Of a stretch of 50,407 bases of DNA, positions 8,020 through 16,687 are shown piece after piece; positions within the stretch are counted from its first letter, which is position 1; each line of letters begins with the position of its first letter. The position numbers and the translations under genes were made by a program. The notes beneath the pieces were generated by a model, which saw only the letters and a program-made list of their open reading frames with translations, made no database searches and was not told where the DNA came from. The DNA comes from Sphingobium sp. (GTDB taxonomy: Bacteria > Pseudomonadota > Alphaproteobacteria > Sphingomonadales > Sphingomonadaceae): the NCBI GenBank assembly GCA_017984895.1, contig JAGNYO010000013.1, positions 1 through 50,407 on the forward strand, given 5' to 3'.

Positions 8020-10320
8020 TCAGTCCTTGAGCCGGTCTATCCCCTGCGCCAGCGCGACATAGAGCTTGCCGATGTCCGAAGATATCAGCGTCACCGCGAT
8101 GGAGGCGCCATTCTGGGTTGCCAATATGGCGCGCAGCATCGCTTCGAAATCATGGATATAGCGGTTGACGCCATCCTCAAACGCGGCGTCGCGTTGGTAC
8201 AGGCCAAGGATCGCCTGTGCTTCCGTCCCGTCGATCAGGCGCACGGCGCGGCGGGAGAATACTCCCCGGTCGCCTTTGAGATAAGCGGCCCACAGTGTGT
8301 CGCTGACCTCGCCTGAGAGGATTTTCGTGACATCTATGGCGATGCTGTTGAGGGACTCGATCAGGTTTGCGGAGCGCCGCGAAAAATTATCCTGCTCACG
8401 CGTTTGCGCAATGTTTTCGGCCTCGGCGATGCGCTGTTCGATTGCGGCGGTGGTGTCCGCAATGGTGATGAGCTGACGCATCAGCCGGTCCGACGCCGCA
8501 TGAGCGGCCTGCACCGCGCGGTCCGCAATGGAGCTGACCTCCTCTATGCGCGCACGGAACGTTTCATTGAGGCGCTCGGCCAGGGCCTGTTCGCTGGCAT
8601 CTCCCAACTGACTGCTGGCTTCGGCTACCGCATTAAACAGCGCCTGCTTCGCCATTTCACCGGCCTGCTCCGCTGTTTCCCTGATCCGCAGCAAAGTAGC
8701 GACCATCTGCGGCCCGGCGCTGTCAGATAGGCGGCGGGCGCCGCTGTCCGCCGACTCGATCGCGAGGTTGAGTGCATCGACCTGTTCGCGGCAGCCGGCA
8801 AGAGTGTTTTCGCCGCTGTGCAGCAGATCACGCAGCTTGCGCTGTTGCCCGCTGAGCAGCTCTTCCGATTCGCGCGCATGACCGAGCACGGATGCGGACA
8901 TATGCTCCAGTTGCTCGATTTCGGGCAGAATGACGCCAAGCAACCGCTGGCTGGTATCGATTTTGTCGTTGAGGCGGGCGAGTGCGGCAGGGTGGCTCTC
9001 GTCCAGTTCGCGCATACTGGAATCGAGCGCGACCAATAACCCTTCCGTGCGGGCGATCATGCCCTCAGCGGCCTTGTTGCCGGAGAGTAGCGCTGCGTCG
9101 AGGTGACGGGTGCGTTCGACCAGACCCTCCATCGCCGTAGCGACATGTTCGGAACTGGTGGCACCGACGGACTGGAGCTGCGCGAATTCATCGCTCAACG
9201 TCTCGATCCTGAGCGACATGGTGCGCGCAATATCCGAGATGGACTCAGCGCGCTCGTGCACCATTTCGTCCAGTTCGCGCAGGCGCGTCTCGATAAGCGC
9301 GATGCTCTCGCCATAGGCCAGCACTGCCTGACCGCCGATAGCACCCAACGAGGATCGCGACTGCTCGACCAGCATGTTGAGTTCGGTCGAGCGCAGATCG
9401 AGGGCCATGCCTGCTTCGTCGATAGCCTTGCGCGCCACCTCGATGGCAGCGTCGATGCGGTTGGCGCTGATATCAGCCATGCCGGTCACTTCTTCCGAGG
9501 CGGAGCGGGTCGCGTCCTGGATGCGCATCAACTGTGCGGTCAGGCTCTGGGTCGTTGTCGTGGTGCGGGTGCGCGCTTCGTCGAGCAGGCGCGCGAGCGA
9601 ATCCAGCCGAGCCTCAAGCTTGTCCACCTTGTCTACCAGTGTTTCGCTGCCCAGCACCAGCGCGTCGGTAACGCGGGTGGTGCGTGCTTCCACATCGGGC
9701 ATCGCCTCGATCAGGTGGCTGAACTGGGTGGCGAGGCTCAGGCCTGCGCGCTCGATCAGTTCCGCCTGCTGTGCTGAAGTGCTGGCATGCTGGGTCAGCG
9801 TCTTGGCGGCGGCCTCCAGGTTAAGGCTGGCCGCGCCGCCATAATCTTCCAGAAGGCCCGCCTGATCGTGCATCGATTGGCGCGCGGTGTCGAGCTGCTG
9901 GTTGACGATGGCAAGCCGCATATCCAGCGCATCCGCCTCCTTGCGCAACTGGGCGGTGATGCGGGCGAAACGGTCCGCCTCGCCCATGCTACTGCGCGCG
10001 AGGATGAGATAGAGAATGCCGATCAGGATCAGCGGTGCCGCCATACTGGCGGCGGCGAGAGGGATTTGCTCTGGTGCGGGCAGACGGAAACCGCGCTGCA
10101 CCAGCAGATAGGCGGAAAACCCGAACCAGCCGACTGCCGCGGCGATGAGGGCGAACCGGCCTGCCATCACCCAAGCTGAAGAGCGTAGTCCATAGCCCTC
10201 GTCGATCATCAGGCTTTCGCTATCGCCACTGTGTGGATCGCCATTGGCGTCGAGCAAGGCAAACGCGCTGCCCTCCCGGTCCATATCTTCGCCGAACTGT
10301 TCTTCGCGCCTCAGGCCCAC
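8020..10320 (-). CDS. Membrane-anchored coiled-coil protein, unknown function
   Basis: A 766-residue protein. After about 45 polar residues come two membrane helices (about residues 50-72 and 85-108), then some 550 residues rich in Ala, Glu, Leu, Ser and Arg with heptad-like patterns and no enzyme motifs, and a compact C-terminal region (about 650-766, from RRSANLIESLN to ALAQGIDRLKD). This suggests an inner-membrane protein with a long cytoplasmic coiled coil. The outline resembles polar scaffold proteins such as Caulobacter TipN, or methyl-accepting proteins, but I see no sequence motif that proves either. It is transcribed away from the Hpt-like gene at 10422. No name is justified. An alternative start is Met13. 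Confidence 0.85.
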   Translation of the reverse strand: MGLRREEQFGEDMDREGSAFALLDANGDPHSGDSESLMIDEGYGLRSSAWVMAGRFALIAAAVGWFGFSAYLLVQRGFRLPAPEQIPLAAASMAAPLILIGILYLILARSSMGEADRFARITAQLRKEADALDMRLAIVNQQLDTARQSMHDQAGLLEDYGGAASLNLEAAAKTLTQHASTSAQQAELIERAGLSLATQFSHLIEAMPDVEARTTRVTDALVLGSETLVDKVDKLEARLDSLARLLDEARTRTTTTTQSLTAQLMRIQDATRSASEEVTGMADISANRIDAAIEVARKAIDEAGMALDLRSTELNMLVEQSRSSLGAIGGQAVLAYGESIALIETRLRELDEMVHERAESISDIARTMSLRIETLSDEFAQLQSVGATSSEHVATAMEGLVERTRHLDAALLSGNKAAEGMIARTEGLLVALDSSMRELDESHPAALARLNDKIDTSQRLLGVILPEIEQLEHMSASVLGHARESEELLSGQQRKLRDLLHSGENTLAGCREQVDALNLAIESADSGARRLSDSAGPQMVATLLRIRETAEQAGEMAKQALFNAVAEASSQLGDASEQALAERLNETFRARIEEVSSIADRAVQAAHAASDRLMRQLITIADTTAAIEQRIAEAENIAQTREQDNFSRRSANLIESLNSIAIDVTKILSGEVSDTLWAAYLKGDRGVFSRRAVRLIDGTEAQAILGLYQRDAAFEDGVNRYIHDFEAMLRAILATQNGASIAVTLISSDIGKLYVALAQGIDRLKD

Positions 10321-10421
10321 GTCTGCTTTCCCCGTTGGTGCCGCGGACTGTAGCAGCTTTTTTCGATCAGCAAACGCCTATTTGCAACCGCTTGTTAACC
10401 GCGCTGGGATAGGATGGCGCA

Positions 10422-10724
10422 ATGGCGTTTGAAGGCGGAAATCTCAATCTGGCTCTGGCAGCGGCGGTGGGCGATGACGCCAGCCTGGTCCGCGACCTGC
10501 GCCGTGCTTTCCTCGAAAGTGCCGATCGGCAGGTGGATCTGCTGTTCCGCGCGAATGACGAATCCGCGTGGCACCTCGCGCTATGGCGCCTCAAAGGGTT
10601 GTGCGGCAGCTTCGGCGTGGTGCACATGATCGTGTTGGTCGAAGAGGCCCAGGGCTGCGCGCCGGGAGACAGCAAGATGCTGCGCCGCATTCGCTCCGCG
10701 CTCGATCTGCTTTCGGCGGACTAA
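10422..10724 (+). CDS. Hpt-like protein lacking the phospho-histidine
   Basis: A 100-residue, mostly helical protein. The segment WRLKGLCGSFGV (residues 55-66) fits the Hpt signature HTLKGSSxxxGA, but tryptophan 55 stands where the phosphorylated histidine should be. His51 lies four residues earlier, one helical turn away, and is not in the usual place. Normal Hpt proteins pass phosphoryl groups in phosphorelays; this one may be a non-phosphorylated adaptor. The divergent neighbour is the coiled-coil gene; 97 bases later begins the nucleotidyltransferase-like membrane gene. The domain call is a motif reading and moderately secure. Confidence 0.7.
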   Translation: MAFEGGNLNLALAAAVGDDASLVRDLRRAFLESADRQVDLLFRANDESAWHLALWRLKGLCGSFGVVHMIVLVEEAQGCAPGDSKMLRRIRSALDLLSAD

Positions 10725-10820
10725 CCTCCTGCTCTGCGCGGGTCTTGTAGGATCTGGCCTTGCATATCGCGCGTCATGTTGCAAAGACTGCGGCTCACGA
10801 CACAATGATCGGGTTCCGCC

Positions 10821-12005
10821 GTGCCTCTGTCTCTCGCCGCGATACTGTCCGCCACGGCGCACTCCGCCGACAGGCCCGGTGTGCCGCGCGCGCAAATCGT
10901 GTTCGCCGCGCAGACGCTGATCGAATATCAGGCGCGGCAGGCGGTGCAGGCCGGAGCGCGGCAGATTTTCATCATGGTCGAGGCGGTCACGCCATTCCTC
11001 TCGCGCACGGTGGACCGGTTCGCCGAGGAAGGGGTGCGGGTGCACCTCATCCGCGACATGGCGAGCCTCATGCGCCAATTGCCGCGCGAGGGCGACGTGC
11101 TGCTGTTTGCCGATGGTGCGGTGATCGACCCCAAATATGTGGCGGAGATGGGCCGGGCGGAAGGCAACGCCCTGCTAGTCGCGGCCGATGACGCCACGAC
11201 TTCGCATCTGGAGCGGGTAGACGCGGCGCATCGCTGGGCAGGGCTGGCGCGGGTTTCTGCGCACACCCTGTTCAATACGCTCGACCTCATCGGGGACTGG
11301 GATGTCGTGCTCACCCTGATGCGCGCGGTTGTGCAGAACGCGCCCAGCCGGATCGTGATTGCGCCCGCCGATTTGGCGGAGGGGCGGGTGGCTCTGATCG
11401 ACCGGCAGGACGTTGCGGACCTGCTCGGCAAGTCGCTTGTCGCGATGCCCGCGCGCGGCAGCGCTGGCGCGGAGCGGGTGGTGCTGCAATGGCTTGCGCA
11501 CAGCATGGCGACGCGGCTGCTGCGCATGCAGATTTCCGCCACGCATATCGCTTTGGGTGCCATTGCCGTGGCGGTGCTGGGGCTGGTATGCGTGACAGCG
11601 GGCTGGACGATCCCCGCGCTGTTGCTGCTGTTCGTGGCCCTGGGGGTCGATATGGTGTCGCGCCAACTCGGGGCGGTGGGGCAGTGGGATGCGCTCGGCA
11701 ACCCGATGGCGCTGGCGGTGGCGCTGGTGGTTTCGCTGGGCATAGTTGGCCTGGGCGCGCAGCATGAAGCGTGGTCGAACGGCCTGCATCTGGGCATCAT
11801 CACGCTGGCCACCGCCTACCTCGCCGGGGTAAGGCGCTTATCCCGGTTACCGATGTGGGCATGGATGACGCCCGGCTCGGCGGTGCTGATTTTGATGATG
11901 GGGGCGATGGGCGGCCAGTTTGGCGCGGCGCTGGGTCTGGCGGCGCTGCTCGGGATGCTGTCGCTGGTCGCTATGCTGCTGCTGGATGACGGGGTGCGTG
12001 GCTGA
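10821..12005 (+). CDS. Nucleotidyltransferase-like membrane protein, unknown
   Basis: A 394-residue protein, start GTG at 10821. The first 230 residues look like an alpha/beta domain similar to sugar-nucleotide transferases: AQTLIEYQARQAVQAGARQI, EEGVRVHLIRD, GDVLLFADGAVIDPKYV. The rest contains five or six hydrophobic segments (about 235-390), so the enzyme-like domain is tied to the inner membrane. No GGGxGTRL-type nucleotide loop is visible, so catalysis is doubtful. Similar proteins appear, from memory, to be conserved in sphingomonads as hypothetical proteins. Its place between a Hpt-like gene and a DUF2336 gene suggests, without proof, a shared role. Confidence 0.8.
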   Translation: MPLSLAAILSATAHSADRPGVPRAQIVFAAQTLIEYQARQAVQAGARQIFIMVEAVTPFLSRTVDRFAEEGVRVHLIRDMASLMRQLPREGDVLLFADGAVIDPKYVAEMGRAEGNALLVAADDATTSHLERVDAAHRWAGLARVSAHTLFNTLDLIGDWDVVLTLMRAVVQNAPSRIVIAPADLAEGRVALIDRQDVADLLGKSLVAMPARGSAGAERVVLQWLAHSMATRLLRMQISATHIALGAIAVAVLGLVCVTAGWTIPALLLLFVALGVDMVSRQLGAVGQWDALGNPMALAVALVVSLGIVGLGAQHEAWSNGLHLGIITLATAYLAGVRRLSRLPMWAWMTPGSAVLILMMGAMGGQFGAALGLAALLGMLSLVAMLLLDDGVRG

Positions 12006-12062
12006 GTCCCTTTTCGCATAGGGTTTAGGCTATATTTACTGCGCCCGGTTACAATCTTCCCC

Positions 12063-13127
12063 ATGAACGCGCCGCAGCCCGAGACAGGCAGGGCCATGCA
12101 CGACTGGCTGAGCGTCTTGCCGTCCGATCATCCGGGCGGCGAGGGCGATGCCATGCGCCATGCGATCTTGCTGCACCGCTGCTTTGACGGGTCGGAAATG
12201 CGGTGGAGTGATGCGCTGGTGGCGCGCACGAGACGGCATGTCGGCGGATGTCTTACCGCCGTGGAAATGACGCTAAGGCTGGATCTCGCCTCCGCTGGCA
12301 GCCTGCACCTGAACGATCTGCCCGATGCGCTCTGCTGGGCAAGGGTGCGCCATGATCCTGCGTTGCTCGGCGCGTCGCTGCTTGCGCATATGCGCGACCG
12401 CGCGGCGCTGGGGCTGATGGGACAGGATCATGCCTTTGCGGATGCGTTGGAGGAATCCGCCCCGCATTTGGGCGCCAGCACGCAGGAAGCTCTCGTTGCG
12501 CTTGCTCTTGCGCAGGCGGGCTGGGCCGACGCCGGGCCTGACGAGACGCTGCTACGAGCGGATATGCCCGCCGAGGCCATGCCCGAACTGGTGTGGACCG
12601 CAGGCGCGATCATCGCCGATGCGCTGCTCTCCGCAGGCCAGCCACCCGCCGATCTGGGGCTGATCGACCGGGCGTGCTCCAGCTTGCTGGCGCGGCATGA
12701 CGAACATCATATGCCCTTCGCGCAGGCCGCGCTGCTGGCGCATCGCCTGCGCGCCCAGGCAATCGACGACGCACAGCTTCTCGCTCTTGCCCGCCGGCGT
12801 CATGTCCTTGCGCTGCTGGGCATTGCCGCAGACCGGCTCGGGCTTGAGCTGCCTTGCCTGGTTCGCCATATGGTCGAGGGAACGGAGCAAACGCTGTTCA
12901 CCCTGTGCCGCGCCGCCCAATTCCCGCGTGAGGTTGCGGTTCGCCTCGTGCTAGGGCGCAGGTGCGTGGCGCGAGGAGTGGATGATTCGGTGCTGGTCGA
13001 CTATGCCGATGACTATGAAATGATGACTCTCGCCGAAGCGCGCGATGCGCTCACGCTGCTCGGCCTTTCCGCACCGTTGCGGATCAGGCTGGCGCATGTG
13101 CGCGCGCGGACGCATCATGGACTCTGA
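12063..13127 (+). CDS. DUF2336 domain protein
   Basis: A 354-residue, mainly helical, soluble protein without a signal peptide or membrane helices. The C-terminal pattern, EQTLFTLCRAAQFPREVAV followed by YADDYEMMTLAEARDALTLL, agrees with DUF2336, a family frequent in alphaproteobacteria and of unknown function. Its last 11 bases overlap the kinase-like gene that starts at 13117, indicating one transcript and probably a joint function. Family assignment is from the pattern and position; function is open. Confidence 0.78.
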   Translation: MNAPQPETGRAMHDWLSVLPSDHPGGEGDAMRHAILLHRCFDGSEMRWSDALVARTRRHVGGCLTAVEMTLRLDLASAGSLHLNDLPDALCWARVRHDPALLGASLLAHMRDRAALGLMGQDHAFADALEESAPHLGASTQEALVALALAQAGWADAGPDETLLRADMPAEAMPELVWTAGAIIADALLSAGQPPADLGLIDRACSSLLARHDEHHMPFAQAALLAHRLRAQAIDDAQLLALARRRHVLALLGIAADRLGLELPCLVRHMVEGTEQTLFTLCRAAQFPREVAVRLVLGRRCVARGVDDSVLVDYADDYEMMTLAEARDALTLLGLSAPLRIRLAHVRARTHHGL

Positions 13128-14478
13128 CAGCCAGCACAACGGAACCGCGATGCTGCGGCTCGATGGGGCAGACTGCATCCGCAGCGCCGATGACGCGATC
13201 GTGCGTCTGCAAATTGCCGCGGGCGGCACGGCGGACGGGCGCATTGCCATACCCCAGATCGCTGCGGTGGCCCGGCTGGCGCGGCGGCTCAACATCCTCA
13301 TTTCGCGCCCGTTGCTGATCGGGGGTGAAAGGCAGGATATTCGCCTGTGGGTCCGGGCGAAGCCGGCCGGGGACGGTGTGGAGTTGCGCTTCTCCGAATG
13401 GCAGGAAACACCGCATATCCACGACGCGGACAGCCCGGCGCAGCGCGCGGCGGAGATTGCGCTGGCGCCCGACGGGGCAGAGTGGCGCACAGACGCGCGG
13501 ATGCGCTTCATCCAGCGCGGTGCGGAGCTGGATTTCGCGGAGAGCGGAGACGAGTTTTTAGCCATCTTCAAGGAGAGCGAAGCGGGCCAGCAGCCGATCG
13601 CGGCGGCGATTGCGGCGCATCGGCCTTTTTTCGCGCAGGAGGCACGTGGCGGACCGGCGCAGCGCTTGGTGCAGCTTTCCGGTCATCCCCTGTTCGATGT
13701 GGATGGTTCGTTTCTGGGCTATCGTGGCAAGGTGAGCTGTGTGGCCGATCACTCCGGCTCCGTGTCGCACAGCTCTCCTTCAACCCCCACGCCGGTGGCG
13801 GATCCGATGCTGCCCGATTTCGGCAAGCGGCTGGATCTGGCGTTGCGCCAGCCGCTCACCCGGATCATCGCCAATGCGGAAACGATCAAGGGGCGTGTTG
13901 AAGGGCCGATTCGCGGCGATTATGCCGCATACGCCGCCGATATAGCCGACGCCGGCCGGCATCTTATGGAGCTGGTCGATGATCTGGCGGATTTGCAGGC
14001 GATCGACCGGCCCAATTTCACCGTGGCCCAGGAGGCGATTGACCTGGCGGATATCGCCCGCCGCGCTGCGGGGCTGCTTGGCGTCAAGGCGGCGGACCGG
14101 AAGCTGCGGATCGAGGCGCCCAAGGGGGATGAAACCGCGCCCGCACTGGGTGAATTTCGCCGCGCCCTCCAGATCGCGGTCAATTTGCTTGGCAATGCGG
14201 TGCGCTATTCGCCCGAAAACTCGACGATCTGGCTGCGCGCCGAAACCGAGGATGGCACGGCGCGGCTGGTGGTGGCGGATCAGGGGCGCGGCATCGCGGT
14301 TGAAGATCAGCAGCGCGTATTCGAAAAGTTCGAGCGGCTCGGGCGAGAGGATACGACGGGCACCGGCCTCGGCCTCTATATTTCCCGCCGCCTCGCCCGC
14401 GCGATGAGCGGAGACATCGGTATAGACAGCGCACCGGGCCAGGGCGCGCGCTTTACCCTGACCCTGCCCGCAGGCTGA
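13117..14478 (+). CDS. Histidine-kinase-like protein without the H-box histidine
   Basis: A 453-residue cytoplasmic protein with a PAS-like N-terminal half (about 1-225) and a kinase-like C-terminal half. The ATPase domain seems complete: N box FRRALQIAVNLLGNAVRYSP, G1 box VVADQGRGIA, F box VFEKFERLG, G2 box GTGLGLYISRRLA. The dimerisation helix reads RLDLALRQPLTRI (about 238-250); it aligns with SHELRTPLTAI, so leucine 241 replaces the histidine and alanine the following acid. It may bind ATP but cannot autophosphorylate in the usual way. I chose ATG 13117 over an in-frame upstream GTG-type start because it leaves only an 11-base overlap with DUF2336. Confidence 0.85.
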   Translation: MDSDSQHNGTAMLRLDGADCIRSADDAIVRLQIAAGGTADGRIAIPQIAAVARLARRLNILISRPLLIGGERQDIRLWVRAKPAGDGVELRFSEWQETPHIHDADSPAQRAAEIALAPDGAEWRTDARMRFIQRGAELDFAESGDEFLAIFKESEAGQQPIAAAIAAHRPFFAQEARGGPAQRLVQLSGHPLFDVDGSFLGYRGKVSCVADHSGSVSHSSPSTPTPVADPMLPDFGKRLDLALRQPLTRIIANAETIKGRVEGPIRGDYAAYAADIADAGRHLMELVDDLADLQAIDRPNFTVAQEAIDLADIARRAAGLLGVKAADRKLRIEAPKGDETAPALGEFRRALQIAVNLLGNAVRYSPENSTIWLRAETEDGTARLVVADQGRGIAVEDQQRVFEKFERLGREDTTGTGLGLYISRRLARAMSGDIGIDSAPGQGARFTLTLPAG

Positions 14479-14507
14479 ACCCCGCGTAAAGGCCGGTCAT
14501 AACAAAA

Positions 14508-14534
14508 AAGGCCGATCCTGTGGGGACCGGCCTT
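14508..14534. terminator. Bidirectional terminator between kinase-like gene and csp
   Basis: Hairpin AAGGCCGATCC / GGGACCGGCCTT with a short loop. A run of six A before it gives a U-run for transcripts on the minus strand (cold-shock gene) and CTTCTT follows for the plus strand, so it can serve both convergent genes. The stem sequence is strikingly similar to the terminator at 15315-15348. Confidence 0.8.
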
Positions 14535-14559
14535 CTTGCAATGCAGCTTTATGGGCGGA

Positions 14560-14766
14560 TCAGAGAGCCTGAAGGCTCACTGCTGCCTGCTTGCCGCGCT
14601 TGTCCAGCGCCAGCTCGTAGGAGACGCGCTGGTCCGTGTTAAGGGTGCGCAGTCCAGCCTGTTCAACGGCGGTGATATGGACGAATGCGTCGTTGCCGCC
14701 GTCCTCCGGCGCAATGAAGCCATAGCCCTTGTCCGCGTTGAAAAATTTAACTTTGCCGATAGGCAT
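14560..14766 (-). CDS. Cold-shock domain protein
   Basis: A small OB-fold protein binding single-stranded RNA and DNA, often an RNA chaperone. RNP1 (KGYGFI) and RNP2 (DAFVHI) are both intact. The start is the ATG at 14766, giving 68 residues beginning MPIGKVKFF; a GAAGGA ribosome site lies about eight bases upstream. A longer in-frame reading upstream adds only non-conserved residues. The 5' region before it (14767-14876) could hold a long leader, which is common for csp genes, but I see no clear structure. Confidence 0.95.
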   Translation of the reverse strand: MPIGKVKFFNADKGYGFIAPEDGGNDAFVHITAVEQAGLRTLNTDQRVSYELALDKRGKQAAVSLQAL

Positions 14767-14876
14767 GGGAAGTTCCTTCGATAGTCTGCCGGTCCTCGCG
14801 GGCACGGCAGTGTTGGGTCGGACGAAAATCTGACAGGCTCCCCCTCCGACCCGGCAGGGGTGCCTGAAACTGAATG

Positions 14877-15113
14877 TCAGCGGGGACGGATGCCCGCCGC
14901 CCGTGCGTGATATTGCCCGGAGCGTATAACTGTGCCCTTGATGATCTTGTCCTTCATCTTGAGCCGGACCATGTCTGCGCCGACCATGTTGAGAAGCACC
15001 ACGCGGCAGCCACCCTCAGGCAGCGCCTCCAGCGTGGAAATGCCGACATTATGACGCACGCACAGCGCCTGCACCGTTTCCGGGGTGGTAGAAAGGTTGA
15101 TCGCGCGGCTCAT
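14877..15113 (-). CDS. Small conserved-looking hypothetical protein
   Basis: A 78-residue protein beginning MSRAINLSTTPETVQALC; no known domain recognised. It is well spaced in hydrophobic and charged residues, with predicted alternating helix and strand (for example RVVLLNMVGADMVRLKMKDK), and looks like a true soluble protein, perhaps nucleic-acid related, though this is a guess. Its ATG overlaps the stop of the small frame upstream (ATGA), suggesting translational coupling. Confidence 0.65.
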   Translation of the reverse strand: MSRAINLSTTPETVQALCVRHNVGISTLEALPEGGCRVVLLNMVGADMVRLKMKDKIIKGTVIRSGQYHARAAGIRPR

Positions 15114-15259
15114 GCCCGTGCGGCCAGATGCGCGCAGAAAAGGCGGCAGGGGTCTGGAAAACCGGTCATCATTCGCTCCTCGTGGGCAAGCGGGAGCGCG
15201 TTAAGTCTCTCGGTCACGGCGAACGCTTGCGGACAGGTTTCGCCAGATTGCGGGTCCAT
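15110..15259 (-). CDS. Very small hypothetical protein, coupled to the next gene
   Basis: A 49-residue frame starting MDPQSGETCPQAFAV and ending LFCAHLAARA. Its TGA overlaps the ATG of the 78-residue gene by four bases, the usual sign of a real coupled pair. The peptide has two or three cysteines and a balanced composition (ERLNALPLAHEERMMTGFPD). The ribosome site is weak. A longer in-frame reading extends upstream into gltA but has an arginine- and proline-rich composition and is probably not translated. Moderate to low confidence. Confidence 0.45.
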   Translation of the reverse strand: MDPQSGETCPQAFAVTERLNALPLAHEERMMTGFPDPCRLFCAHLAARA

Positions 15260-15314
15260 AACAGAAAATGCATGGCTTGTCGCGCGGTTTATCGCGCAGA
15301 AGCGACGAGGCGCA

Positions 15315-15348
15315 CCAACGGCCGATCCTGGCGAGGACCGGCCGTTGG
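15315..15348 (-). terminator. Terminator downstream of gltA
   Basis: Hairpin of 15-base arms, CCAACGGCCGATCCT and AGGACCGGCCGTTGG, with one G-T pair and a four-base loop, directly downstream of the citrate synthase gene. The flanks lack a strong U-run. The core GGCCGATCCT...GGACCGGCC is shared with the csp terminator at 14508. Confidence 0.7.
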
Positions 15349-15384
15349 TAATGCGGGTTAGGGCGCGTGTGCGCTCAGGCGACC

Positions 15385-16671
15385 CTAGCGTTTGTCGACC
15401 GGTACATAGTCCCGCTGCGTCGGGCCGGTATAGAGCTGACGCGGGCGGCCGATCTTCTGCGCGGGATCGGAGATCATCTCGTTCCATTGCGCCACCCAGC
15501 CCACGGTGCGGGCGAGCGCGAACAGCACGGTGAACATCTCGGTCGGGAAGCCGATCGCGGAGAGAATCACGCCCGAATAGAAGTCAACATTCGGATAGAG
15601 CTTCTTGTCTATGAAATAGGGGTCGTGCAGCGCGATCTGCTCCAGCTCTTTCGCCACATCGAAGATCGGATCGCTGACGCCCAGCTTTTCCAGCACATCC
15701 TTCGCCGTTTTCTGCATCACCTTGGCGCGTGGGTCATAGTTTTTATAAACCCGGTGGCCGAAGCCCATCAGGCGGAACGGATCATCCTTGTTCTTCGCGC
15801 GGGCGATATATTCGGGGATCTTGTCGACTGTGCCGATCTCGCGCAGCATGTTCAATGCCGCCTCGTTCGCGCCGCCATGCGCCGGACCCCACAGGCAGGC
15901 GATGCCCGCCGCGATGCAGGCGAACGGATTTGCGCCCGACGAACCGGCGAGGCGCACGGTCGAGGTGGATGCATTCTGCTCGTGGTCGGCATGGAGGATG
16001 AAGATCTTATCCATCGCGTCCTCGATCACCGGATCGACGACATATTCCTCGGCAGGAACCGAGAAGGTCATGCGCAGGAAATTGCCGGTGTAGGAGAGGT
16101 CGTTGCGCGGATAGACGAACGGCTGCCCGCTCGAATATTTGTAAGCCATCGCCGCCAGCGTCGGCATCTTGGCGATCAGGCGATGGCTGGCAATGCGCCG
16201 CTGCATCGGATCGTTGATGTCGGTCGAGTCGTGATAGAAGGCCGACAGCGCGCCGACCACGCCGCACATGATCGCCATAGGGTGCGCATCGCGCCGGAAG
16301 CCCCGATAGAAGGTGCTCAGTTGCTCGTGCACCATGGTGTGGCGGGTGATGGTGGTCTTGAATGTTTCGAGCGTCGTCTTGTCCGGCAGTTCGCCGTTCA
16401 GCAGCAGATAGGCTACTTCCATGAAGCTCGACTGCTCGGCAAGCTGGTCGATCGGGTAGCCGCGATGCAGCAAAATGCCCTCGTCGCCGTCGATATAGGT
16501 GAGGCCGGAGTCGCAGCTCGCGGTGGAGGTGAAGCCGGGGTCATAGGTGAACATGCCGGTGTCGGCATATAGCTTGCGAATGTCGATGACCTGCGGGCCG
16601 ACGGTGCCATCAATCACGCTATAGTCATGCGCGCCGCCGCCCACTTCGATTTTTGCCGAATTGCCCGCCAT
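15385..16671 (-). CDS. gltA: Citrate synthase
   Basis: Condenses acetyl-CoA with oxaloacetate, the entry reaction of the citric acid cycle. At 428 residues it is the hexameric bacterial type. Typical segments are [20 protein letters not shown] near the N-terminus, the active-site stretch [20 protein letters not shown] with its histidine, and [18 protein letters not shown] with the second active histidine. It lies 16 bases after gltX and is probably co-transcribed. The stop is followed by a hairpin terminator. Confidence 0.98.
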   Translation of the reverse strand: MAGNSAKIEVGGGAHDYSVIDGTVGPQVIDIRKLYADTGMFTYDPGFTSTASCDSGLTYIDGDEGILLHRGYPIDQLAEQSSFMEVAYLLLNGELPDKTTLETFKTTITRHTMVHEQLSTFYRGFRRDAHPMAIMCGVVGALSAFYHDSTDINDPMQRRIASHRLIAKMPTLAAMAYKYSSGQPFVYPRNDLSYTGNFLRMTFSVPAEEYVVDPVIEDAMDKIFILHADHEQNASTSTVRLAGSSGANPFACIAAGIACLWGPAHGGANEAALNMLREIGTVDKIPEYIARAKNKDDPFRLMGFGHRVYKNYDPRAKVMQKTAKDVLEKLGVSDPIFDVAKELEQIALHDPYFIDKKLYPNVDFYSGVILSAIGFPTEMFTVLFALARTVGWVAQWNEMISDPAQKIGRPRQLYTGPTQRDYVPVDKR

Positions 16672-16687
16672 ATCTTAACTCCCTGTT

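Noticed and set aside
10727-10820. Riboswitch or small RNA in the gap before the nucleotidyltransferase-like gene
   Set aside because: No stable stem or known motif could be made out by eye in about 95 bases.
15110-15487. Longer version (125 codons) of the small minus-strand gene
   Set aside because: The upstream part overlaps the gltA 3' end and has an Arg/Pro/Ser-rich shadow composition; only the last 49 codons look real.
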